Source: Acanthacorydalis orientalis
Taxonomy: Eukaryota; Arthropoda; Insecta; Megaloptera; Corydalidae
Length of the DNA: 64,000 bases
Reading direction: 5' to 3'
NCBI GenBank assembly: GCA_034766995.1
Contig: CM068316.1
Location: forward strand, 23,847,090 to 23,911,089
Shown here: piece after piece, positions 14,701 through 28,103 of the stretch
How the letters are laid out: each line of letters starts with the position of its first letter
Position numbering within the stretch: the stretch's first letter is position 1
Notes under the pieces: generated by a model
The model's input: only the letters and a program-made list of their open reading frames with translations
What the model was told of the DNA's origin: nothing
Database searches by the model: none
Position numbers and translations under genes: made by a program

Positions 14701-17019
14701 AAATATTATGATAATGTACACATATTTCCTGTTATTTCGATAAAAGTAACTTAGTTCTATATAATAATAGCAAAATCTTTCGACAAATCTTGAGTCTGGT
14801 AGTTTGAAAATCACGTTTATATGGAAAATATCACTATTTTAAGCGACAAAAACGCGATTTTAGTGATAATTTCACAAAATATCCCGATAATGTACACATA
14901 TTTCGTGTTATTTCGATAAAAGTAACTTAGTTCTATATAATAGTAGCAAAATCTTTCGGCAAATCTTGAGTCTGGTAGTTGAAAATCACGTTTATATGAA
15001 AAATATCGCTATTTTAAGCGACAAAACGCGATTTTAGTGATAATTTCACAAAATATCCCGATAATGTACACATATTTCGTGTTATTTCGATAAAACTAAC
15101 TTAGTTCTATATAATAGTAGCAAAATCTTTCGGCAAATCTTGAGTCTGGTAGTTGAAAATCACGTTTATATGAAAAATATCGCTATTTTAAGCGACAAAA
15201 CGCGATTTTAGTGATAATTTCACAAAATATCCCGATAATGTACACATATTTCGTGTTATTTCGATAAAACTAACTTAGTTCTATATAATAGTAGCAAAAT
15301 CTTTCGGCAAATCTTGAGTCTGGTAGTTGAAAATCACGTTTATATGAAAAATATCGCTATTTTAAGCGACAAAACGCGATTTTAGTGATAATTTCACAAA
15401 ATATCCCGATAATGTACACATATTTCGTGTTATTTCGATAAAAGTAACTTAGTTCTATATAATAGTAGCAAAATCTTTCGGCAAATCTTGAGTCTGGTAG
15501 TTGAAAATCACGTTTATATGAAAAATATCGCTATTTTAAGCGACAAAACGCGATTTTAGTGATAATTTCACAAAATATCCCGATAATGTACACATATTTC
15601 GTGTTATTTCGATAAAAGTAACTTAGTTCTATATAATAGTAGCAAAATATTTCGGCAAATCTTGAGTCTGGTAGTTGAAAATCACGTTTATATGAAAAAT
15701 ATTGCTATTTGAAGCGACAAAAACGCGATTTTAGTGATAATTTCACAAAATATCCCGATAATGTATACATATTTCGTGTTATTTCGATAAAAGTAACTTA
15801 GTTCTATATAATAGTAGCAAAATCTTTCGGCAAATCTTGAGTCTGGTAGTTGAAAATCACGTTTATATGAAAAATATTGCTATTTTAAGCGACAAAAACG
15901 CGATTTTAGTGATAATTTCACAAAATATCCCGATAATGTACACATATTTCGTGTTATTTCGATAAAAGTAACTTAGTTCTATATAATAGTAGCAAAATCT
16001 TTCGGCAAATCTTGAGTCTGGTAGTTGAAAATCACGTTTATATGAAAAATATCGCTATTTGAAGCGACAAAAACGCGATTTTAGTGATAATTTCACAAAA
16101 TATCCCAATAATGTACACATATTTCGTGTTATTTCGATAAAAGTAACTTAGTTCTATAAAATAGTAGCAAAATCTTTCGGCAAATCTTGAGTCTGGTAGT
16201 TTAAAATAACGTTTATATGAAAAATATCACTATTTTAAGCGACAAAAACGGGATTTTAGTGATAATTTCACAAAATATCCCGATAATGTACACATATTTC
16301 GTGTTATTTCGATAAAAGTAACTTAGTTCTATATAATAGTAGCAAAATCTTTCGGCAAATCTTGAGTCTGGTAGTTGAAAATCACGTTTATATGAAAAAT
16401 ATTGCTATTTGAAGCGACAAAAACGCGATTTTAGTGATAATTTCACAAAATATCCCGATAATGTACACATATTTCGTATTATTTCGATAAAAGTAACTTA
16501 GTTCTATATAATAGTAGCAAAATCTTTCGGCAAATCTTGAGTCTGGTAGTTTAAAATAACGTTTATATGAAAAATATCGCTATTTTAAGCGACAAAACGC
16601 GATTTTAGTGATAATTTCACAAAATATCCCAATAATGTACACATATTTCGTGTTATTTCGATAAAAGTAACTTAGTTCTATATAATAGTAGCAAAATCTA
16701 TCGGCAAATCTTGAGTCTGGTAGTTGAAAATCACGTTTATATGAAAAATATTGCTATTTGAAGCGACAAAAACGCGATTTTAGTGATAATTTCACAAAAT
16801 ATCCCGATAATGTACACATATTTCGTGTTATTTCGATAAAACTAACTTAGTTCTATATAATAGTAGCAAAATCTTTCGGCAAATCTTGAGTCTGGTAGTT
16901 GAAAATCACGTTTATATGAAAAATATCGCTATTTTAAGCGACAAAACGCGATTTTAGTGATAATTTCACAAAATATCCCGATAATGTATACATATTTCGT
17001 GTTATTTCGATAAAAGTAA

Positions 17020-17925
17020 CTTAGTTATGTACAATAGGTGCAAAATTTTTCGGCAAATCTTGTGTCTGGTAGTTGAAAATCACGTTTATATGAAAAATAT
17101 CGCTATTTTAAGCGACAAAACGCGATTTTAGTGATAATTTCACAAAATATCCCGATAATGTACACATATTTCGTGTTATTTCGATAAAAGTAACTTAGTT
17201 CTATACAATAGTAGCAAAATCTTTCGGCAAATCTTGAGTCTGGTAGTTGAAAATCACGTTTATATGAAAAATATTGCTATTTGAAGCGACAAAAACGCGA
17301 TTTTAGTGATAATTTCACAAAATATCCCGATAATGTACACATATTTCGTGTTATTTCGATAAAAGTAACTTAGTTCTATATAATAGTAGCAAAATCTATC
17401 GGCAAATCTCGATTCTGGTAGTTGAAAATCACGTTTATATGAAAAATATTGCTATTTGAAGCGACAAAAACGCGATTTTAGTGATAATTTCACAAAATAT
17501 CCCGATAATGTACACATATTTCGTGTTATTTCGATAAAAGTAACTTACTTCTATACAATAGTAGCAAAATCTTTCGGCAAATCTTGAGTCTGGTAGTTGA
17601 AAATCACGTTTATATGAAAAATATTGCTATTTGAAGCGACAAAAACGCGATTTTAGTGATAATTTCACAAAATATCCCGATAATGTACACATATTTCGTG
17701 TTATTTCGATAAAAGTAACTTAGTTCTATATAATAGTAGCAAAATTTTTCGGCAAATCTTGAGTCTGGTAGTTGAAAATCACGTTTATATGAAAAATATT
17801 GCTATTTTAAGCGACAAAAACGCGATTTTAGTGATAATTTCACAAAATATCCCGATAATGTACACATATTTCGTGTTATTTCGATAAAAGTAACTTAGTT
17901 CTATATAATAGTAGCAAAATGTTTC
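17020..17925 (+). repeat. A/B mosaic transition zone at the left edge of B
   Basis: Five A-type monomers carry scattered B-type patches before the full switch. Examples are atgtatac (16,986), ctatacaatag (~17,207 and ~17,557), ctcgattctgg (~17,408), an aaaatttttcgg word (17,741) and cttgattctgg (~17,931). One monomer at 17,027-17,061 is unusual, with gttatgtacaataggtgc. This gradual edge contrasts with the abrupt right edge of B at ~33,885. The 175-bp register is kept: gttctata is at 17,898 and the next at 18,073. Confidence 0.8.
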
Positions 17926-18229
17926 GGCAAATCTTGATTCTGGTAGTTGAAAATCACGTTTATATGAAATATATCGCAATTTGAAGCGAAAAAAACGTGT
18001 TTTTAGTGATAATTTCACAAAATATCCCGATAATGTATACATATTTCGTATTATTTCGATAAAATTAAGTTAGTTCTATACAATAGTAGCAAAATTTTTC
18101 AGTAAATCTCGATTCTGGTAGTTGAAAATCACGTTTATATGAAATATATCGCTATTTTAAGCGAAAAAAACGTGTTTTTAGTGATAATTTCACAAAATAT
18201 TCCGATAATGTATACATATTTCTCATTAT

Positions 18230-18460
18230 TTCGATAAAATTAAGTTAGTTCTATACAATAGTATCAAAATTTTTCGGCAAATCTTGATTCTGGTAGTTGA
18301 AAATCACGTTTATATGAAAAATATCGTAATTTTAAGCGAAAAAAAAGTGTTTTTAGTGATAATTTCACAAAATATACCAATAATGTATACATATTTCGTA
18401 AAATTTCGATAAAAGTAAGTTAGTTCTATACAATAGTAGCAAAATTTTTCGGCAAATCTC
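18230..18460 (+). repeat. Rare B variant, copy 1 of a dispersed pair (26-monomer offset)
   Basis: This monomer carries gataaaattaag, tatcgtaattttaagcg, aaaaaaaagtg, aaatataccaataatg and cgtaaaatttcgat. The same combination occurs at ~22,780-23,010, offset 4,547 bp (26 monomers); atcgtaat is at 18,323 and 22,870. Shared private variants over more than one monomer length indicate common descent by duplication. Confidence 0.75.
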
Positions 18461-18694
18461 GATTCTGGTAGTTGAAAATCACGTTTATATGAAATATATC
18501 GCAATTTGAAGCGAAAAAAACGTGTTTTTAGTGATAATTTCACAAAATATCCCGATAATGTATACATATTTCGTATTATTTCGATAAAAGTAAGTTAGTT
18601 CTATACAATAGTAGCAAAATTTTTCGGCAAATCTCGATTCTGGTAGTTGAAAATCACGTTTATATGAAAAATATCGCAATTTTAAGCGAAAAAA

Positions 18695-18869
18695 ACGTGT
18701 TTTTAGTGATAATTTCACAAAATATCCCGATAATGTATACATATTTCGTATTATTTCGATAAAAGTAAGTTAGTTCTATACAATAGTAGCAAAATTTTTC
18801 GGCAAATCTCGATTCTGGTAGTTGAAAATCACGTTTATATGAAATATATCGCAATTTTAAGCGAAAAAA
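18695..18869 (+). repeat. Reference B monomer (175 bp)
   Basis: This is a typical B unit counted from acgtg to the next acgtg. It contains the A-run/T-run inverted repeat aaaaacgtgttttt, the gtga/tcac dyad, the perfect 10-bp palindrome atgtatacat, the two TTCG motifs 53 bp apart, and the tcgc/gcga arms. Confidence 0.9.
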
Positions 18870-19664
18870 ACGTGTTTTTAGTGATAATTTCACAAAATAT
18901 CCCAATAATGTATACATATTTCGTATTATTTCGATAAAAGTAAGTTAGTTCTATACAATAGTAACAAAATTTTTCGGCAAATCTCGATTCTGGTAGTTGA
19001 AAATCACGTTTATATGAAATATATCGCTATTTTAAGCGAAAAAAACGTGTTTTTAGTGATAATATCACAAAATATCCCGACAATGTATACATATTTCGTA
19101 TTATTTCGATTAAAGTATGTTAGTTCTATACAATAGTAGCAAAATTTTTCAGTAAATCTCGATTCTGGTAGTTGAAAATCACGTTTATATGAAATATATC
19201 GCAATTTGAAGCGAAAAAAACGTGTTTTTAGTGATAATTTCACAAAATATCCCGATAATGTATACATATTTCGTATTATTTCGATAAAAGTAAGTTAGTT
19301 CTATACAATAGTAACAAAATTTTTCGGCAAATCTCGATTCTGGTAGTTGAAAATCACGTTTATATGAAATATATCGCTATTTTAAGCGAAAAAAACGTGT
19401 TTTTAGTGATAATATCACAAAATATCCCGATAATGTATACATATTTCGTATTATTTCGATAAAAGTAAGTTAGTTCTATACAATAGTAGCAAAATTTTTC
19501 AGTAAATCTCGATTCTGGTAGTTGAAAATCACGTTTATATGAAAAATGTCGCAATTTGAAGCGAAAAAAACGTGTTTTTAGTGATAATTTCACAAAATAT
19601 CCCGATAATGTATACATATTTCGTATTATTTCGATAAAAGTAAGTTAGTTCTATACAATAGTAG

Positions 19665-20018
19665 CAAAATTTTTCGGCAAATCTCGATTCTGGTAGTTGA
19701 AAATCACGTTTATATGAAATATATCGCTATTTTAAGCGAAAAAAACGGGTTTTTAGTGATAATATCACAAAATATCCCGACAATGTATACATATTTCGTA
19801 TTATTTCGATAAAAGTTAGTTAGTTCTATACAATAGTAGCAAAATTTTTCGGAAAATCTCGATTCTGGTAGTTGAAAATCAGGTTTATATGAAATATATC
19901 GCAATTTGAAGCGAAAAAAACGTGTTTTTAGTGATAATTTCACAAAATATCCCGACAATGTATACATATTTCGTATTATTTCGATTAAAGTATGTTAGTT
20001 CTATACAATAGTAGCAAA
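19665..20018 (+). repeat. Two-monomer block repeated 13.5 kb away in B, copy 1
   Basis: About 353 bp match 33,133-33,486 base for base by eye, at an offset of 13,468 bp (77 monomers). Shared rare words are aaaaacgggttttta, gataaaagttag, ttcggaaaatctcg and gaaaatcaggtttat. The match stops at the left at tagtagc versus tagtaac, and at the right where copy 2 has agcaaagttttt. Confidence 0.85.
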
Positions 20019-21279
20019 ATTTTTCAGTAAATCTCGATTGTGGCAGTAGAAAATCACGTTTATATGAAATATATCGCAATTTGAAGCGAAAAAAACGTGT
20101 TTTTAGTGATAATTTCACAAAATATCCAAATAATGTATACATATTTCGTATTATTTCGATAAAAGTAAGTTAGTTCTATACAATAGTAACAAACTTTTTC
20201 GGCAAATCTCGATTCTGGTAGTTGAAAATCACGTTTATATGAAATATATCGCTATTTTAAGCGAAAAAAACGGGTTTTTAGTGATAATATCACAAAATAT
20301 CCCGACAATGTATACATATTTCGTATTATTTCGATTAAAGTATGTTAGTTCTATACAATAGTAGCAAAATTTTTCGGAAAATCTCGATTCTGGTAGTTGA
20401 AAATCACGTTTATATGAAATATATCGCAATTTGAAGCGAAAAAATGTGTTTTTAGTGATAATTTCACAAAATATCCCGATAATGTATACATATTTCGTAT
20501 TATTTCGATAAAAGTAAGTTAGTTCTATACAATAGTAACAAAACTTTTCGGCAAATCTTGATTCTGGTTGTTGAAAATCACGTTTATATGAAATATATCG
20601 CTATTTTAAGCGAAAAAAACGGGTTTTTAGAGATAATATCACAAAATATCCCGACAATGTATACATATTTCGTATTATTTCGATAAAAGTTAGTTAGTTC
20701 TATACAATAGTAGCAAAATTTTTCGGAAAATCTCGATTCTGTTAGTTGAAAATCACGTTTATTTGAAATATATCGCTATTTTAAGCGAAAAAAAGTGTTT
20801 TTAGTGATAACATCACAAAATATCCCGACAATGTATACATATTTCGTATTATTTCGATTAAAGTAAGTTAGTTCTATACAATAGTAGCAAAATTTTTCAG
20901 TAAATCTCGATTGTGGCAGTTGAAAATCACGTTTATATGAAATATATCGCAATTTGAAGCGAAAAAAACGTGTTTTTAGTGATAATTTCACAAAATATCC
21001 CGACAATGTATACATATTTCGTATTATTTCGATTAAAGTAAGTTAGTTCTATACAATAGTAGCAAAATTTTTCGGCAAATCTTGATTCTGGTTGTTGAAA
21101 ATCACGTTTATATGAAAAATATCGCAATTTGAAGCGAAAAAAACGTGTTTTTAGTGATAATTTCACAAAATATCCCAATAATGTATACATATTTCGTATT
21201 ATTTCGATAAAAGTAAGTTAGTTCTATACAATAGTAACAAAATTTTTCGGCAAATCTCGATTCTGGTAGTTGAAAATCA

Positions 21280-22030
21280 CGTTTATATGAAATTTAATCG
21301 CTATTTTAATCGAAAAAAACGTGTTTTTAGTGATAATTTCACAAAATATCCAAATAATGTATACATATTTCGTATTATTTCGATAAAAGTAAGTTAGTTC
21401 TATACAATAGTAGCAAAATTTTTCGGCAAATCTCGATTCTGGTAGTTGAAAATCACGTTTATATGAAATATATCGCTATTTTAAGCGAAAAAACGTGTTT
21501 TTAGTGATAATTTCACAAAATATCCCAATAATGTATACATATTTCGTATTATTTCGATAAAAGTAAGTTAGTTCTATACAATAGTAGCAAAGTTTTTCGG
21601 CAAATCTCGATTCTGGTAGTGGAAAATCACGTTTATATGAAATATATCGCAATTAGAAGCGAAAAAATGTGTTTTTAGTGATAATTTCACAAAATATCCC
21701 GATAATGTATACATATTTCGTATTATTTCGATTAAAGTAAGTTAGTTCTATACAATTGTAGGAAAATTTTTCGGCAAATCTCGATTCTGGTAGTTGAAAA
21801 TCACGTTTATATGAAATATATCGCTATTTTAAGCGAAAAAAACGTGTTTTTAGTGATAATATCACAAAATATCCCGACAATGTATACATATTTCGTATTA
21901 TTTCGATTAAAGTATGTTAGTTCTATACAATAGTAGCAAAGTTTTTCGGCAAATCTCGATTCTGGTAGTGGAAAATCACGTTTATATGAAATTTAATCGC
22001 TATTTTAATCGAAAAAAACGAGTTTTTAGT
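21280..22030 (+). repeat. B monomers with a broken hairpin word (aatttaatcg variant)
   Basis: Two monomers here, at ~21,289 and ~21,987, read gaaatttaatcgctatttt followed by aatcgaaaa in place of gaaatatatcgctatttt and aagcgaaaa. This destroys the usual tcgct/agcga arms and makes a direct repeat of aatcg. A third copy sits at ~33,534. The change also opens a short plus-strand reading frame, which I do not regard as a gene. Confidence 0.75.
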
Positions 22031-22779
22031 GATAATTTCACAAAATATCCCGATAATGTATACATATTTCGTATTATTTCGATAAAAGTTAGTTAGTTCT
22101 ATACAATAGTAGCAAAATTTTTCGGAAAATCTCGATTCTGTTAGTTGAAAATCACGTTTATTTGAAATATATCGCTATTTTAAGCGAAAAAAAGTGTTTT
22201 TAGTGATAACATCACAAAATATCCCGACAATGTATACATATTTCGTATTATTTCGATTAAAGTATGTTAGTTCTATACAATAGTAGCAAAATTTTTCAGT
22301 AAATCTCGATTGTGGCAGTTGAAAATCACGTTTATATGAAATATATCGCAATTTGAAGCGAAAAAAACGTGTTTTTAGTGATAATTTCACAAAATATCCC
22401 AATAATGTATACATATTTCGTATTATTTCGATAAAAGTAAGTTAGTTCTATACAATAGTAACAAAATTTTTCGGCAAATCTCGATTCTGGTAGTTGAAAA
22501 TCACGTTTATATGAAATATATCGCTATTTTAAGCGAAAAAAACGGGTTTTTAGTGATAATATCACAAAATATCCCAACAATGTATACATATTTCGTATTA
22601 TTTCGATAAAAGTTAGTTAGTTCTATACAATAGTAACAAAATTTTTCGGCAAATCTCGATTCTGGTAGTTGAAAATCACGTTTATATGAAAAATATCGCA
22701 ATTTGAAGCGAAAAAAACGTGTTTTTAGTGATAATTTCACAAAATATCCCGATAATGTATACATATTTCGTATTATTTC

Positions 22780-23010
22780 GATAAAATTAAGTTAGTTCTA
22801 TACAATAGTAGCAAAATTTTTCGGCAAATCTTGATTCTGGTAGTTGAAAATCACGTTTATATGAAAAATATCGTAATTTTAAGCGAAAAAAAAGTGTTTT
22901 TAGTGATAATTTCACAAAATATACCAATAATGTATACATATTTCGTAAAATTTCGATAAAAGTAAGTTAGTTCTATACAATAGTAGCAAAATTTTTCGGC
23001 AAATCTCGAT
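22780..23010 (+). repeat. Rare B variant, copy 2 of a dispersed pair
   Basis: This is the partner of 18,230-18,460 with the same linked changes. Just downstream, at ~23,030, the monomer has lost bases (cacgtttaatgaaa), giving a shorter unit. That shift of register modulo 3 explains why the longest open frame in the window (143 codons, minus strand) falls here. It is a frame effect and not evidence of a gene. Confidence 0.75.
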
Positions 23011-24954
23011 TCTGGTAGTTGAAAATCACGTTTAATGAAAAATATCGCAATTTGAAGCGAAAAAAACGTGTTTTTAGTGATAATTTCACAAAATATCCCG
23101 ATAATGTATACATATTTCGTATTATTTCGATAAAAGTAAGATAGTTCTAAACAATAGTAGCAAAATTTTTCAGTAAATCTCGATTCTGGTAGTTGAAAAT
23201 CACGTTTATATGAAAAATGTCGCAATTTGAAGCGAAAAAAACGTGTTTTTAGTGATAATTTCACAAAATATCCCGATAATGTATACATATTTCGTATTAT
23301 TTCGATAAAAGTAAGTTAGTTCTATACAATAGTAGCAAAATTTTTCGGCAAATCTCGATTCTGGTAGTTGAAAATCACGTTTATATGAAATATATCGCAA
23401 TTTGAAGCGAAAAAAACGTGTTTTTAGTGATAATTTCACAAAATATCCCGACAATGTATACATATTTCGTATTATTTCGATTAAAGTAAGTTAGTTCTAT
23501 ACAATAGTAGCAAAATTTTTCAGTAAATCTCGATTGTGGCAGTTGAAAATCACGTTTATATGAAAAATATCGCAATTTGAAGCGAAAAAAACGTGTTTTT
23601 AGTGATAATTTCACAAAATATCCCAATAATGTATACATATTTCGTATTATTTCGATAAAAGTAAGTTAGTTCTATACAATAGTAGCAAAATTTTTCGGCA
23701 AATCTCGATTCTGGTAGTTGAAAATCACGTTTATATGAAATATATCGCTATTTTAAGCGAAAAAAACGTGTTTTTAGTGATAATATCACAAAATATCCCG
23801 AAAATGTATACATATTTCGAATTATTTCGATTAAAGTAAGTTAGTTCTATACAATAGTAGCAAAATTTTTCGGCAAATCTCGATTCTGGTAGTTGAAAAT
23901 CACGTTTATATGAAAAATATCGCAATTTCAAGCGAAAAAAACGTGTTTTTAGTGATAATATCACAAAATATCCCGATAATGTATACATATTTCGTATTAT
24001 TTCGATTAAAGTAAGTTAGTTCTATACAATAGTAGCAAAATTTTTCGGAAAATCTCGATTCTGGTAGTTGAAAATCACGTTTATATGAAATATATCGCTA
24101 TTTTAAGCGAAAAAACGTGTTTTTAGTGATAATATCACAAAATATCCCGATAATGTATACATATTTCGTATTATTTCGATTAAAGTAAGTTAGTTCTATA
24201 CAATAGTAGCAAAATTTTTCGGCAAATCTCGATTCTGGTAGTTGAAAATCACGTTGATATGAAATATATCGCAATTAGAAGCGAAAAAAAACGTGTTTTA
24301 AGTGATAATTACACAAAATATCATGGCAATGTATACATATTTCGTATTATTTCGATTAAAGTAAGTTAGTTCTATACAATAGTAGCAAAATTTTTCGGCA
24401 AATCTTGATTCTGGTAGTTGAAAATCACGTTTATATGAAATATATCGCAATTTGAAGCGAAAAAAACGTGTTTTTAGTGATAATATCACAAAATATCCCG
24501 ACAATGTATACATATTTCGTATTATTTCGATAAAAGTAAGTTAGTTCTATAAAATAGTAGCAAAATTTTTCGTCAAATCTGGATTCTGGTAGTTGAAAAT
24601 CACGCTTATATGAAAAGTATCGCAATTTGAAGCGCAAAAAACGTGTTTTTAGTGATAATATCACAAAATATCCCGACAATGTATAGATATTTCGTATTAT
24701 TTCGATAAAAGTAAGTTAGTTCAATACAATAGTAGCAAAATTTTTCGGCAAATCTCGATTCTGGTAGTTGAAAATCACGTTTATATGAAAAATATCGCAA
24801 TTAGAAGCGATAAAATGTGTTTTTAGTGATAATTTCACAAAATATCCCGATAATGTATACATATTTCGTATTATTTCGATTAAAGTAAGTTAGTTCTATA
24901 CAATAGTAGCAAAATTTTTCGGCAAATCTCGATTCTGGTAGTTGAAAATCACGT

Positions 24955-25150
24955 TTATATGAAATATATCGCTATTTTAAGCGAAAAAAACGGGTTTTTA
25001 GTGATAATATCACAAAATATCCCGACAATGTATACATATTTCGTATTATTTCGATTAAAGTATGTTAGTTCTATACAATAGTAGCAAAGTTTTTCGGCAA
25101 ATCTCGATTCTGGTAGTGGAAAATCACGTTTATATGAAATATATCGCAAT
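24955..25150 (+). repeat. Block repeated 698 bp downstream (4-monomer offset)
   Basis: The run with aaaaacgggttttta, cccgacaatg, gattaaagtatgttag, agcaaagttttt and tagtggaaaatcacg recurs at ~25,653-25,848, offset 698 bp. The intervening monomers include the gcaattagaagcga variant (~25,147), also seen at ~21,650 and ~24,798. Confidence 0.7.
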
Positions 25151-28103
25151 TAGAAGCGAAAAAATGTGTTTTTAGTGATAATTTCACAAAATATCCCGAT
25201 AATGTATACATATTTCGTATTATTTCGATTAAAGTAAGTTAGTTCTATACAATAGTAGGAAAATTTTTCGGCAAATCTCGATTCTGGTAGTTGAAAATCA
25301 CGTTTATATGAAATATATCGCTATTTTAAGCGAAAAAAACGTGTTTTTAGTGATAATATCACAAAATATCCCGACAATGTATACATATTTCGTATTATTT
25401 CGATTAAAGTATGTTAGTTCTATACAATAGTAGCAAAATTTTTCGGAAAATCTCGATTCTGGTAGTGGAAAATCGGGTTTATATGAAATATATCGCTATT
25501 TTAAGCGAAAAAACGTGTTTTTAGTGATAATTTCACAAAATATCCAAATAATGTATACATATTTCGTATTATTTCGATAAAAGTAAGTTAGTTCTATACA
25601 ATAGTAACAAAATTTTTCGGCAAATCTCGATTCTGGTAGTTGAAAATCACGTTTATATGAAATATATCGCTATTTTAAGCGAAAAAAACGGGTTTTTAGT
25701 GATAATATCACAAAATATCCCGACAATGTATACATATTTCGTATTATTTCGATTAAAGTATGTTAGTTCTATACAATAGTAGCAAAGTTTTTCGGCAAAT
25801 CTCGATTCTGGTAGTGGAAAATCACGTTTATATGAAATATATCGCAATTTGAAGCGAAAAAAACGTGTTTTTAGTGATAATTTCACAAAATATCCCGATA
25901 ATGTATACATATTTCGTATTATTTCGATTAAAGTAAGTTAGTTCTATACAATAGTAGCAAAATTTTTCGGCAAATCTCGATTCTGGTAGTTGAAAATCAC
26001 GTTTATATGAAAAATATCGCTATTTTAAGCGAAAAAAAAGTGTTTTTAGTGATAATTTCACAAAATATCCCAATAATGTATACATATTTCGTATTATTTC
26101 GATAAAAGTAAGTTAGTTCTATACAATAGTAGCAAAATTTTTCGGCAAATCTCGATTCTGGTAGTTGAAAATCACGTTTATATGAAATATATCGCTATTT
26201 TAAGCGAAAAAAACGTGTTTTTAGTGATAATTTCACAAAATATCCCGATAATGTATACATATTTCGTATTATTTCGATAAAAGTAAGTTAGTTCTATACA
26301 ATAGTAGCAAAATTTTTCAGTAAATCTCGATTCTGGTAGTTGAAAATCACGTTTATATGAAATATATCGCAATTTGAAGCGAAAAAAACGTGTTTTTAGT
26401 GATAATTTCACAAAATATCCCGATAATGTATACATATTTCGTATTATTTCGATTAAAGTAAGTTAGTTCTATACAATAGTAGCAAAATTTTTCGGCAAAT
26501 CTCGATTCTGGTAGTTGAAAATCACGTTTATATGAAATATATCGCAATTTGAAGCGAAAAAAACGTGTTTTTAGTGATAATATCACAAAATATCCCGACA
26601 ATGTATACATATTTCGTATTATTTCGATTAAAGTAAGTTAGTTCTATACAATAGTAGCAAAATTTTTCGGCAAATCTCGATTCTGGTAGTTGAAAATCAC
26701 GTTTATATGAAAAATATCGCAATTTGAAGCGAAAAAAACGTGTTTTTAGTGATAATTTCACAAAATATCCCGACAATGTATACATATTTCGTATTATTTC
26801 GATTAAAGTATGTTAGTTCTATACAATAGTAGCAAAATTTTTCAGTAAATCTCGATTCTGGTAGTTGAAAATCACGTTTATATGAAATATATCGCAATTT
26901 GAAGCGAAAAAAACGTGTTTTTAGTGATAATTTCACAAAATATCCCAATAATGTATACATATTTCGTATTATTTCGATAAAAGTAAGTTAGTTCTATACA
27001 ATAGTAGCAAAATTTTTCGGCAAATCTCGATTCTGGTAGTTGAAAATCACGTTTATATGAAAAATATCGCAATTTGAAGAAAAAAAAAACTAGTTTTTAG
27101 TGATAATTTCACAAAATATCCCGATAATGTATACATATTTCGTATTATTTCGATAAAAGTAAGTTAGTTCTATACAATAGTAGCAAAATTTTTCGGCAAA
27201 TCTCGATTCTGGTAGTTGAAAATCACGTTTATATGAAATATATCGCTATTTTAAGCGAAAAAAACGTGTTTTTAGTGATAATTTCACAAAATATCCCGAT
27301 AATGTATACATATTTCGTATTATTTCGATTAAAGTAAGTTAGTTCTATACAATAGTAGCAAAATTTTTCGGAAAATCTCGATTCTGGTAGTTGAAAATCA
27401 CGTTTATATGAAATATATCGCTATTTTAAGCGAAAAAAACGTGTTTTTAGTGATAATTTCACAAAATATCCCGACAATGTATACATATTTCGTATTATTT
27501 CGATTAAAGTAAGTTAGTTCTATACAATAGTAGCAAAATTTTTCGGCAAATCTCGATTCTGGTAGTTGAAAATCACGTTTATATGAAATATATCGCAATT
27601 TGAAGCGAAAAAAACGTGTTTTTAGTGATAATATCACAAAATATCCCGACAATGTATACATATTTCGTATTATTTCGATTAAAGTAAGTTAGTTCTATAC
27701 AATAGTAGCAAAATTTTTCGGCAAATCTCGATTCTGGTAGTTGAAAATCACGTTTATATGAAAAATATCGCAATTTTAAGCGAAAAAAACGTGTTTTTAG
27801 TGATAATTTCACAAAATATCCCGATAATGTATACATATTTCGTATTATTTCGATAAAAGTAAGTTAGTTCTATACAATAGTAGCAAAATTTTTCGGCAAA
27901 TCTCGATTCTGGTAGTTGAAAATCACGTTTATATGAAATATATCGCTATTTTAAGCGAAAAAAACGTGTTTTTAGTGATAATATCACAAAATATCCCGAT
28001 AATGTATACATATTTCGTATTATTTCGATTAAAGTAAGTTAGTTCTATACAATAGTAGCAAAATTTTTCGGCAAATCTCGATTCTGGTAGTTGAAAATCA
28101 CGT

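Larger units (their letters stand above)
1..17925 (+). repeat. Subfamily A block A1 (~102 monomers)
   Basis: Monomers carry the A diagnostics: gtacacatatttcgtgtta, taactta(g/c)ttctatataata, cttgagtctgg and gcgacaaaa(a)cgcg. Two linked monomer types are mixed. Type 1 has gtagttgaaaatcacg with gctatttgaagcgac. Type 2 has gtagtttaaaataacg with ctattttaagcgac and usually the 174-bp length. Positions 1-2,182 show an irregular order of types, 2,183-5,540 short HORs, 6,120-11,763 larger duplications, and ~12,000-17,000 a mixed array without a regular HOR that I could trace. The last kilobase becomes a mosaic with B. No gene is visible. Confidence 0.95.
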
